Below are positions 26,538-33,962 of a stretch of 64,000 nucleotides of DNA, in pieces. Origin of the DNA: Spongiactinospora sp. TRM90649 (GTDB lineage: Bacteria; Actinomycetota; Actinomycetes; Streptosporangiales; Streptosporangiaceae); assembly GCF_029382225.1 (NCBI RefSeq), contig NZ_JARLTC010000010.1, positions 209,851 to 273,850 of the forward strand. The letters are read 5' to 3'. The notes beneath the pieces were generated by a model. It was not told where the DNA came from, made no database searches, and saw only the letters and a list, made by a program, of their open reading frames with translations. The translations under genes were made by a program, and so were the position numbers. Each line of letters begins with the position of its first letter. Positions within the stretch are counted from its first letter, which is position 1.

Positions 26538-27449
26538 ATGATCCAGCTACGGGGGCTGACGAAGCGGTACGGCGCCGTCCAGGCCGTCACCGACCTCACC
26601 TTCGACGTACGGCCCGGCGTCGTCACCGGGTTCCTCGGCCCGAACGGGTCGGGCAAGTCGACGACGATGCGAATGATCCTCGGGCTCGACCGCCCGACGG
26701 CCGGGACGGCCACCGTGGGCGGTAAGCCGTACGCCGACCTGCCCGCGCCGGGACGGGTGCTCGGCGCCCTGCTCGACGCGCGGGCCGCCCACGGAGGGCG
26801 CACCGCCAGGACCCACCTGCGCTGCCTGGCCGCGGCCGGGGCCGTGCCGGACCGCCGGGTGGAGGAGGTGCTGGCCATGGCGGGCCTGGAATCCGCCGCC
26901 GGCCGCCGGATCGGGACCTTCAGCCTGGGCATGAGCCAGCGCCTGGGCATCGCCGCCGCCATGCTCGGCGATCCCGCCACGCTGATCTTCGACGAGCCGG
27001 TCAACGGGCTCGACCCCGACGGCATCAGATGGATCCGCACCCTCATGCGCGACCTGGCCGCCGAGGGCCGGGCCGTCCTGGTGTCCAGCCACCTGATGAG
27101 CGAGATGGCGCTCACCGCCGATCACCTGGTCATCATCGGCCGGGGACGGCTCGTCGCCGACACGGCCCTGTCCGCCCTCGCCGCGGAGGGCCCTCCCGGG
27201 GTGCTGGTGCGCACCCCCGACGCCGACGAGCTGGTGCGGGCGCTCGCCGGGCGGAGCGGGACCATCGTCGAACGCGACCCGTCCGGCGGCCTGCTCGTCA
27301 CCGGCCTGGGCGCCCCCGCCGTCGGCGCACTCGCCGCCGCGAGCGGCGTCGTGCTGCACGAACTGACCCCGAGGACCATCTCACTGGAGGAGGCGTTCAT
27401 GCGCCTGACCGGCGACAGCACCGAGTACCGCCAGGGAGCCGCGCGATGA
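26538..27449 (+). CDS. ABC exporter ATP-binding protein
   Basis: 303 residues from ATG 26538 with a perfect AGGAGGAG. Walker A is LGPNGSGKSTT, the signature FSLGMSQRLGIA, Walker B LIFDEPVNGLDP, and the H-loop is VSSHLM. The C-terminus (ELTPRTISLEEAFMRLTGDS) is typical of DrrA/CcmA-like exporter ATPases. Translationally coupled (ATGA) to the permease gene. The substrate, possibly a drug, peptide or lipid, is not identifiable. Confidence 0.9.
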   Translation: MIQLRGLTKRYGAVQAVTDLTFDVRPGVVTGFLGPNGSGKSTTMRMILGLDRPTAGTATVGGKPYADLPAPGRVLGALLDARAAHGGRTARTHLRCLAAAGAVPDRRVEEVLAMAGLESAAGRRIGTFSLGMSQRLGIAAAMLGDPATLIFDEPVNGLDPDGIRWIRTLMRDLAAEGRAVLVSSHLMSEMALTADHLVIIGRGRLVADTALSALAAEGPPGVLVRTPDADELVRALAGRSGTIVERDPSGGLLVTGLGAPAVGALAAASGVVLHELTPRTISLEEAFMRLTGDSTEYRQGAAR

Positions 27450-28231
27450 GGGCCCCGGGCTTCGCCGACGTGCTGCGCTCGGAATGGCTGAAGTTCCGCA
27501 GCCTGCGCGCCCCCGTGCTGACCGCGGCCGGGGCGCTGGCCGCTGGAATCGGCTACGGCATCCTGTTCGGCCTCCAGGGCGCGCGCCAGTACCTCCTGGC
27601 CGCCCCGGCCGACCAGGCCGCGTTCGACCCCTACGAGGCCGTCTCCCGGCCGCTGCTCTTCGTCCAGGTGATTCTGGCGGCCATGGGCGCGCTCATCGTG
27701 ACCTCCGAGTACCGCTCGGGGATGATGCCCGTCAGCGTGACCGCCGTGCCCGGCCGCGGGCGGCTGCTGATGGCCAAGGCCGTCGTCGCGGGCGTCGCCG
27801 GCCTGGCGGTCGGCGCGGTCACCGCGGTGGCCACCTTCCTGACCGGGCACGCCGTCCTGGCCGCCGGGGGCGCGCCGTCGCTGACCCTGGCCGACCCCGG
27901 GGTGCCCGGCGCGCTCACCGGCACCGCGCTGTACCTGGCCATGGCGACCCTGCTCGGTGTGGCGACGGGAACGCTGGTGCGGGCATCGGCCGGGGCGGTG
28001 AGCCTCCTCGCCGTGGGGATGGTCCTGGTCCCGGCGATGGCGAGCGTCTACCCGGAGTGGCTGTCGAGGTTCGTGCTCACGTTCTGGCCGACGGTCGCCG
28101 GCATGCGGATCACCGCCCTGCGCCTGGACCCCCGCTTCATGGCACCGCTACCGGGGTTCGTGCTGCTGTGCGGATTCGTGGCGGTCATGGTGGGGGCCGC
28201 GCTGTGGGCCTTCCGATCCCGCGACGTCTAG
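27446..28231 (+). CDS. ABC-2 type transporter permease
   Basis: 261 residues from ATG 27446, overlapping the ATPase stop by four bases. It begins with the coupling segment RSEWLKFRSLRAPVL and has six hydrophobic segments (about 20-40, 68-88, 110-135, 150-175, 180-200, 230-252). It forms the membrane path for the ATPase at 26538-27449. A two-component system follows 64 bases downstream and may sense the transported compound. Confidence 0.88.
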   Translation: MRAPGFADVLRSEWLKFRSLRAPVLTAAGALAAGIGYGILFGLQGARQYLLAAPADQAAFDPYEAVSRPLLFVQVILAAMGALIVTSEYRSGMMPVSVTAVPGRGRLLMAKAVVAGVAGLAVGAVTAVATFLTGHAVLAAGGAPSLTLADPGVPGALTGTALYLAMATLLGVATGTLVRASAGAVSLLAVGMVLVPAMASVYPEWLSRFVLTFWPTVAGMRITALRLDPRFMAPLPGFVLLCGFVAVMVGAALWAFRSRDV

Positions 28232-28295
28232 TCGCCTATTCTCCGAGGGGAAGCGGACGGCGGGAGACGGTGCAGGAGACGGTGGGGGAGCGGCG

Positions 28296-29012
28296 GTGAG
28301 CGCGAGGATCGCGGGCGCGGGCGAACGGCTGCTCGTGGTGGACGACGAGGCGACCGTGCGGGAACTGCTGTCGGCGACGCTGCGCTTCGCGGGCTTCACG
28401 GTGTCCTCGGCGGCCACCGGCGCCCAGGCGCTGGAGTCGGCCCGCGAGGATCCGCCCGACCTCGTGCTGCTCGATGTGATGCTGCCCGACATGGATGGCT
28501 TCGAGGTGGTCAGACGGCTTCGCGTGCCCGGCGCCCGCACCACGGCCGGGCAGGTCCCCGTGCTCTTCCTGACCGCCCGCGACTCCCCGGCCGACAAGAT
28601 CAACGGATTGACGCTCGGCGGCGACGACTACGTCACCAAGCCCTTCGACCTGGAGGAGCTGATCGCCCGGATCCACGCCATCCTGCGCCGCACCGGCGGA
28701 GGCCGGTCGCCGGGCACGCTGGTGATCGGCGACCTGGAGGTCGATCCCGAAGGCCACCAGGCGCTGCGGGAGGGCGAGCCGGTCCGCCTGTCGCCGACCG
28801 AGTTCAAGCTGCTGCACTACCTCGCGCTCAACGCCGGGCGGGTGGTCTCCAAGGCGCAGATCCTCGACCACGTCTGGCACTACGACTTCAACGGCGACGC
28901 GAGCATCGTCGACACCTATGTCAGCTACCTGCGCCGGAAGATCGACAGCCGGCTCCCCAAGCTGATCCACACGGTGCACGGCGTCGGATACGTCCTGCGC
29001 CGGCCGAGGTAG
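28296..29012 (+). CDS. OmpR/PhoB-family response regulator
   Basis: 238 residues from GTG 28296. Receiver domain with the acidic pair in LLVVDDEA, phospho-acceptor in DLVLLDVMLPDMDG, Thr/Ser in FLTARDS and Lys in YVTKPFDLEE, then an OmpR winged helix (LSPTEFKLLHYLALNAGRVV). All phosphorylation residues are intact. Twelve bases separate it from the cognate kinase gene. The order resembles the TcrA/TrcR group. Confidence 0.93.
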   Translation: MSARIAGAGERLLVVDDEATVRELLSATLRFAGFTVSSAATGAQALESAREDPPDLVLLDVMLPDMDGFEVVRRLRVPGARTTAGQVPVLFLTARDSPADKINGLTLGGDDYVTKPFDLEELIARIHAILRRTGGGRSPGTLVIGDLEVDPEGHQALREGEPVRLSPTEFKLLHYLALNAGRVVSKAQILDHVWHYDFNGDASIVDTYVSYLRRKIDSRLPKLIHTVHGVGYVLRRPR

Positions 29013-29024
29013 AAGGGCGGGCCG

Positions 29025-30524
29025 ATGCGGGTGACGGGCCGGATCTCACTGCGCGGGCGCCTGCTGGCGATCGCCATGGCGCTGCTGGCGACGGGCCTGG
29101 CGATCAGCTCGGGCGTCGTGGTGGGCATGCTCAGGTCGCATCTCGTCGGCCGGGTGGACCAGCAACTGCGCCCGCTCTCGCTGGTGCTGGCACGGGTCTC
29201 CGCCGACCGGCTGCGCCCGATGATCTTGCCCGAGGGCAGCCAGGCGATCCAGGCGCTGACCGGGGGACTGGACCTGGTCGGCGACGTGTACGCCGCCTAC
29301 CTCGACGCCCGTGGCGCGGTGCGGCGGGTGGGCGGCTCGGCCGGGAGCCCTCCGGTCCTGTCCGGGCTCGACAAGGCGTCCGTGGCCAGGCTCGGCGGCG
29401 AGCCGTTCGAGGTCGAGTCGGCCGACGGCCGCTCGTCCTGGCGGGTGATCGCGCTGCCCCGGGCCGCCCGGCCGTTCCCGGCGGGGGAGGACACGCCTCC
29501 GCCCGAGCCGGGCAGCGGCGTCGTGATCGCCGCCTCCCTGGACGGCGTGACCTCCACGGTCGGCCGGCTGGCCGCGGTCTGCGCGCTGACCGGGCTCGGC
29601 CTGCTGGCGATGCTGACGGCGGGCGGCTGGTACGCGGTGCGCGCCGGGCTCGCCCCGCTGCGCCGGATCGAGGAGACCGCCGCCGCGATCGCCCAGGGCG
29701 ACCTGACCAGGCGCGTGCCGGAGACGATGCCGCCGGGCAGCGAGGTGGGGCGCCTGTCGGCCGCGCTGAACGGCATGCTGGTCCAGATCGAGGAGGCGTT
29801 CGCGGACCGGGAGGAGTCGCAGGCGCGGATGCGCCGCTTCGTCGCCGACGTCAGCCACGAGCTGCGCACCCCGCTGTTCGGCATCAAGGGCTTCTCCGAC
29901 CTGTACCGGATGGGCGGGCTGAGCGGCCCCGACGACGTCGACATGACGATGGCGCGGATCCAGAGCGAGGCGGCTCGCCTGGCCCGGCTGGTGGAGGACC
30001 TCCTGCTGCTGGCCCGGCTGGACGAGGGAGAGGCGGCCCCGGCGATGGAGCCGGCCCCGATGGACCTGCGCTCGCTGGCCGCCGACGCCCGCCACGACCT
30101 GCGGGCCTTGGACCCGGCCCGCGAGATCCGGCTGACCGGCGTCGTCGCCGGGACCCCTCCGGCGGGCGCGCCCGTGCTCGGGGACGAGGCCAGGCTCCGC
30201 CAGGTGGTGGCGAACCTGGTCGGCAACGCGGTGGCGCACACGCCCGAGGGCACACCCGTGCGCGTCGGGGTGGGCACGCGTGACGGCGAGGCGCTGCTGG
30301 TGATCGAGGACGAGGGGCCCGGTCTCGACGAGACGCAGGCCGCGAGGGTGTTCGACCGCTTCTACCGTGTGGACGGCTCGCGCACCAGGGACGGCGGCGG
30401 CGGCGGGGCGGGCCTGGGCCTGTCCATCGCCCAGTCGATCACCAGGGCGCACGGCGGCCGGGTGGAGCTGCGCACGGCCCCCGGGCGGGGCGCGGCCTTC
30501 GCCATCGTCCTGCCCCTGGCTTGA
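29025..30524 (+). CDS. HAMP-type sensor histidine kinase
   Basis: 499 residues from ATG 29025. Two membrane segments (about 11-35 and 180-205) enclose an extracytoplasmic sensor of about 145 residues; a HAMP linker follows, then the H-box DVSHELRTPLFGIKG, N-box NLVGNAVAHTPEG, and G-boxes DEGPGLDE and GAGLGLSIAQ. All kinase motifs are intact. It pairs with the response regulator immediately upstream. The signal is unknown. Confidence 0.93.
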   Translation: MRVTGRISLRGRLLAIAMALLATGLAISSGVVVGMLRSHLVGRVDQQLRPLSLVLARVSADRLRPMILPEGSQAIQALTGGLDLVGDVYAAYLDARGAVRRVGGSAGSPPVLSGLDKASVARLGGEPFEVESADGRSSWRVIALPRAARPFPAGEDTPPPEPGSGVVIAASLDGVTSTVGRLAAVCALTGLGLLAMLTAGGWYAVRAGLAPLRRIEETAAAIAQGDLTRRVPETMPPGSEVGRLSAALNGMLVQIEEAFADREESQARMRRFVADVSHELRTPLFGIKGFSDLYRMGGLSGPDDVDMTMARIQSEAARLARLVEDLLLLARLDEGEAAPAMEPAPMDLRSLAADARHDLRALDPAREIRLTGVVAGTPPAGAPVLGDEARLRQVVANLVGNAVAHTPEGTPVRVGVGTRDGEALLVIEDEGPGLDETQAARVFDRFYRVDGSRTRDGGGGGAGLGLSIAQSITRAHGGRVELRTAPGRGAAFAIVLPLA

Positions 30525-30556
30525 ACGCGGTCGGAACGTGTTCTGGGGGGAGTGCG

Positions 30557-30730
30557 TCACTCCCGGCGCGCGTAGGCGCCGATACCGGACTCAAGCGCGG
30601 TGAACGCCGTGACGGCCTGCGCGCGGATGCCGGGCACGATCGCGTCCAGCGCCTCACCGGCGAGCTTCCGCTCGACCGCCGAGCCGGTCAGCACCCGGAG
30701 CACGCCGCAGATCTGGGCGGCGACCAGCCG
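30557..30730 (-). pseudogene. 3' remnant of a TetR-family regulator
   Basis: The minus strand encodes, up to a stop at 30557, a helical stretch ([17 protein letters not shown], then [21 protein letters not shown]) that looks like the C-terminal ligand domain of a TetR regulator. Upstream of about 30730 the reading runs into antisense of an ABC ATPase, so the DNA-binding domain, start and promoter are gone. TetR genes are often divergent from DrrA/DrrB-type exporters, which is what lies on the other side of the junction. Confidence 0.5.
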
Positions 30731-31052
30731 CGGCCTCGTCCACCGCCCGCCGCTGCTCTTCCTGGACGAACCCACCACCGGACTCGACCCGCAGAGCCGC
30801 GCCGAGCTGTGGGACCACATCCGCCGCCTGCGCGAGGAGCAGGGCATGACCGTCTTCCTGAGCACCCACTACCTCGACGAGGCCGACGCGCTGTGCGACC
30901 GCCTGCTGGTCATCCACCGGGGAGGCATCCTCGCCGAGGGCACGTCCGCCGAACTGAAGGACCGCGTATCCCGCGATCCCGGTGCCCCGCCGCCCACCCT
31001 CGACGCGGCGTTCCTGGCGATCACCGGCACCGCGATCGACGCGGAGGGCTGA
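30731..31052 (+). pseudogene. ABC exporter ATPase lacking its N-terminal half
   Basis: From about 30731 the plus strand encodes the second half of a DrrA-like ATPase: [20 protein letters not shown] (Walker B and D-loop), the H-loop in [16 protein letters not shown], and the C-terminal tail to a stop at 31050-31052. Walker A, Q-loop and the signature motif are missing; the upstream sequence belongs to an antisense TetR remnant. It cannot hydrolyse ATP alone. The intact permease follows four bases later, so a single deletion apparently removed the divergent promoter and the 5' ends of both the TetR and ATPase genes. Confidence 0.82.
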
Positions 31053-31056
31053 GCCG

Positions 31057-31800
31057 ATGGAATCCGCCCTGACCGCCGTCCGTGACACCTGGACGGTGTT
31101 CCGCCACAATCTGCGCGTCACCCTGAAGGCCCGGGCAGGCATCCTGTTCGGCGCGGCCCAGCCGGTGCTGTTCCTGGTGCTGTTCGGGCCGCTGTTCCAG
31201 ACCATCGGCACCTGGGAGACCCTGGTGCCCGGCCTGATCGTGCAACTCGCGCTGTTCAGCGCAGGGCTGTCCGGCTTCGGCATCGTCTTCGACGCCAGGT
31301 TCGGCGTCCTCGACCGGCTGCGGGCCACCCCCGCGAGCCGGGCGTCGCTGCTGTTCGGCCGGGTGCTGGGCAACTCGGCCACGCTGCTCCTCCAGACGGT
31401 GCCGCTGGTGGCGCTGGGCTACGCGTTCGGGATGCGCGCCCCGCTGGGCGGGGCGCTGCTCGCCCTGGTGGTGGTGAGCGTCCTCGGGATCGGCCTGGCC
31501 GCGGTGTCCTACGCCATCGCCCTGGTCATCGACGAGAACGCGTTCGCCCCCGTGATGAGCACGGCCGTGCTGCCGCTGACACTGCTGTCCGGCGCGTTCC
31601 TGCCGATGGCGATGGCCCCGCCCTGGCTGGACGCGCTCTCCCGACTGACCCCGTTCCGTTACGTCGTGGAGGCGATGCGCGAGCTGTTCGCGGGCGTCTA
31701 CACCGGCGGCGTGGTCCTCACGGGCCTGGCGGTGGCGCTGATCTTCACCGCCGCGTGCACGGCCCTTGGCCTGCGGGTCTTCGGCCGATCCCAGGGCTGA
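31057..31800 (+). CDS. ABC-2 transporter permease (DrrB-like), orphaned
   Basis: 247 residues from ATG 31057, six hydrophobic segments, with the DrrB-type pattern FDARFGVLDRLRATPASR and LSRLTPFRYVVEAMRELF. DrrB-type permeases export hydrophobic drugs with a DrrA ATPase. The frame is intact, but its partner ATPase is truncated and the original promoter deleted, so it may be silent or use another ATPase (for example that at 26538). Confidence 0.86.
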   Translation: MESALTAVRDTWTVFRHNLRVTLKARAGILFGAAQPVLFLVLFGPLFQTIGTWETLVPGLIVQLALFSAGLSGFGIVFDARFGVLDRLRATPASRASLLFGRVLGNSATLLLQTVPLVALGYAFGMRAPLGGALLALVVVSVLGIGLAAVSYAIALVIDENAFAPVMSTAVLPLTLLSGAFLPMAMAPPWLDALSRLTPFRYVVEAMRELFAGVYTGGVVLTGLAVALIFTAACTALGLRVFGRSQG

Positions 31801-31862
31801 CAGATTTCCTTGACCGCTGCGGTGCTCGCGTGAAGGTGCTCGAATTCACTAGCGTTGCCCGC

Positions 31863-33920
31863 ATGACCGCACCGGCCAAGGCGCCGTCCACGCCTTCATC
31901 CCCCAATCACTCCGCGCACTGGCTGCCCGTGCGTCCGAGGCTCATCCTGGCCAGCGCATTCATGCTCTTCCTTGAGCTGGCGCTGATCAGGTGGACCGGA
32001 TCCAACATCGTCCACCTGAGCTACTTCACCAACTTCGTGCTGCTCGGATCGTTCCTCGGCATCGGGCTCGGCTTCCTGCGCGTCGGCAGGACCAGCCGTC
32101 TGCCGTACTACTCGCCGATCACGCTGGCGCTGCTCGTCGTGATCATCCTGCTCTTCCCCGTGACCGTCGACCGCAACACCGAAGGGGTCCTGTACTGGAC
32201 CAGCCTGGGCACCACCGGCCCACCGCCCTGGCTGATCCTGCCCGTGATCTTCTGCGCGGCCGCGGTGATCCTGATGGGCCCGGCCGAGCTGGTCGGGCGC
32301 TGCTTCCCCGAACTGCCCCGGCTGGAGGCCTACCGCTACGACCTGATCGGCAGCCTCACCGGCATCGTGCTGTTCACCGCGCTGTCCTTCCTCAGCGCGC
32401 CGCCCGTCGTGTGGGGCGCCATCAGCGCCGTGGCCTACGCCGCGCTGCTGTGGCCGCCGCGCCTGCTCGGCAAGATCCTCGTCGTGGTTCCCGCGCTGGT
32501 CGTGGTGGGGGCGCTCACCTCGGAGACCCTGACGGCGGGCGCGCTCTGGTCGCCGTACTACAAGGTGACCTCCGAGGTCCGCGACTACGTCGGCGTGCCC
32601 GTGATGGACATCCAGGTCAACGGCATCCCGCACCAGCAGGCCGTGCCCGCGGCCAAGCGGCTGGAGTGGGAGCGGCAGTACGGCCTGCCGTACGAACGGG
32701 CGGCCAAGCCGTCGCTCGACGACGTGCTGATCGTCGGCGCCGGCAGCGGCACCGACGTGGCCATCGCGCTCAGCAAGGGCGCCAAGAAGGTGGACGCCGT
32801 GGAGATCGACCCGCAGCTTCGCGGGCTCGGCGACCGCCACCCCGACCGTCCCTACGCCGACCCGCGGGTCACCACCCACGTCACCGACGGCCGGGCCTTC
32901 CTCGAACAGACCGGCAAGAAGTACGACCTGATCCTGTTCGCCCTGCCCGACTCGCTGACCCTCGTCTCCGGGGCCAGCTCGCTGCGGCTGGAGAGCTACC
33001 TGTTCACGCAGGAGGCCATGCGGGCCGCCCGTGACCACCTCAAGCCCGGCGGCACCTTCTCGATGTACAACTACTACCGCGAGCGCTGGCTGGTGGACCG
33101 CCTGGCCTCCACCATGCAGGCCGCCTTCGGGCACCTGCCGTGCGTCGACGTCGTCAGCGAGGCCGGTCAGCAGGCCGTGATCACCGCCGGGGTCACCCCC
33201 GACGCGCAGCTCTGCGGTCCGGGCATCTGGGCGGGGGCCGCGGCGGGCACCCCGCCGCCGTCGCACGACGACCGGCCGTTCCTCTACCTGAAGGACCGGA
33301 CGATCCCGCCGATCTACATCATCACGCTCGCGCTCATCCTCATCGTGAGCCTGCTGGCGGTGCGCGCGGTGGCGGGCCCCTACCGGCGGATGGCGCCCTA
33401 CGGCGACCTGTTCCTGCTCGGCGTGGGCTTCCTGCTGCTGGAGACCAAGAGCGTCACCGGGTTCGCGCTGCTGTTCGGCACCACCTGGGTGGTCAACGCG
33501 ATCGTGTTCGCGGGCGTGCTGGTGGCGGTGCTCGCGGCGGTGGAGGTGACCCGCCGATTCCGTACACCACCGCTGCCGGTGATGTACGGCGTGCTGGCCG
33601 CGGGGCTGCTGCTGGCCTGGCTCGTGCCCAACTCCTGGCTGCTCGGCCTGCCCGTGCCGCTGCGCGCCGTGGTGGCCGTGGTGGTGGCGTTCCTGCCGAT
33701 CTTCGCGGCCAACGTGGTGTTCGCCAAGCGGTTCGCCGACAGCGCCGACGGCACCACGTCCTTCGGCGCCAACCTGCTCGGCGCGATGGTGGGCGGATGC
33801 CTTGAGTACTTCGCGCTGCTGGTCGGTTACCAGGGCCTGCTGATCATCGCGGCCGTGATCTATCTGGGCGCGTTCCTGCTGCTGCCGAGGAAGGGCGTCG
33901 CCGCCGCTTCCTCCTCCTAG
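31863..33920 (+). CDS. Membrane protein with spermidine-synthase-like domain
   Basis: 685 residues from ATG 31863. TAGCGT (31850-31855) ends seven bases before the ATG and no Shine-Dalgarno site is seen, suggesting a leaderless mRNA. About seven N-terminal membrane segments (25-245) are followed by a Rossmann-type domain of the spermidine synthase family (VLIVGAGSGTDVAIALSKGA, VEIDPQ, about 300-460) and six or seven C-terminal membrane segments. Similar bacterial proteins are annotated as spermidine synthases, but the aminopropyl-transfer acidic residues are not clearly conserved and no polyamine gene is nearby. A membrane-bound methyl- or aminopropyl-transferase is plausible. Confidence 0.75.
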   Translation: MTAPAKAPSTPSSPNHSAHWLPVRPRLILASAFMLFLELALIRWTGSNIVHLSYFTNFVLLGSFLGIGLGFLRVGRTSRLPYYSPITLALLVVIILLFPVTVDRNTEGVLYWTSLGTTGPPPWLILPVIFCAAAVILMGPAELVGRCFPELPRLEAYRYDLIGSLTGIVLFTALSFLSAPPVVWGAISAVAYAALLWPPRLLGKILVVVPALVVVGALTSETLTAGALWSPYYKVTSEVRDYVGVPVMDIQVNGIPHQQAVPAAKRLEWERQYGLPYERAAKPSLDDVLIVGAGSGTDVAIALSKGAKKVDAVEIDPQLRGLGDRHPDRPYADPRVTTHVTDGRAFLEQTGKKYDLILFALPDSLTLVSGASSLRLESYLFTQEAMRAARDHLKPGGTFSMYNYYRERWLVDRLASTMQAAFGHLPCVDVVSEAGQQAVITAGVTPDAQLCGPGIWAGAAAGTPPPSHDDRPFLYLKDRTIPPIYIITLALILIVSLLAVRAVAGPYRRMAPYGDLFLLGVGFLLLETKSVTGFALLFGTTWVVNAIVFAGVLVAVLAAVEVTRRFRTPPLPVMYGVLAAGLLLAWLVPNSWLLGLPVPLRAVVAVVVAFLPIFAANVVFAKRFADSADGTTSFGANLLGAMVGGCLEYFALLVGYQGLLIIAAVIYLGAFLLLPRKGVAAASSS

Positions 33921-33926
33921 CGACGG

Positions 33927-33955
33927 GTCCCGGCCGCCCTCTGGGCGGCCGGGAC
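33927..33955. terminator. Bidirectional terminator
   Basis: GTCCCGGCCGCCC and its exact complement form a 13-base stem with a three-base loop between the convergent genes ending at 33920 and 33963. Confidence 0.85.
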
Positions 33956-33962
33956 ATCGCCG

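Noticed and set aside
30521..31052. Two long plus-strand frames that could be called a 150- or 183-residue gene
   Set aside because: Only the part after 30731 matches a protein (ABC ATPase second half); the start region is antisense to a TetR remnant.
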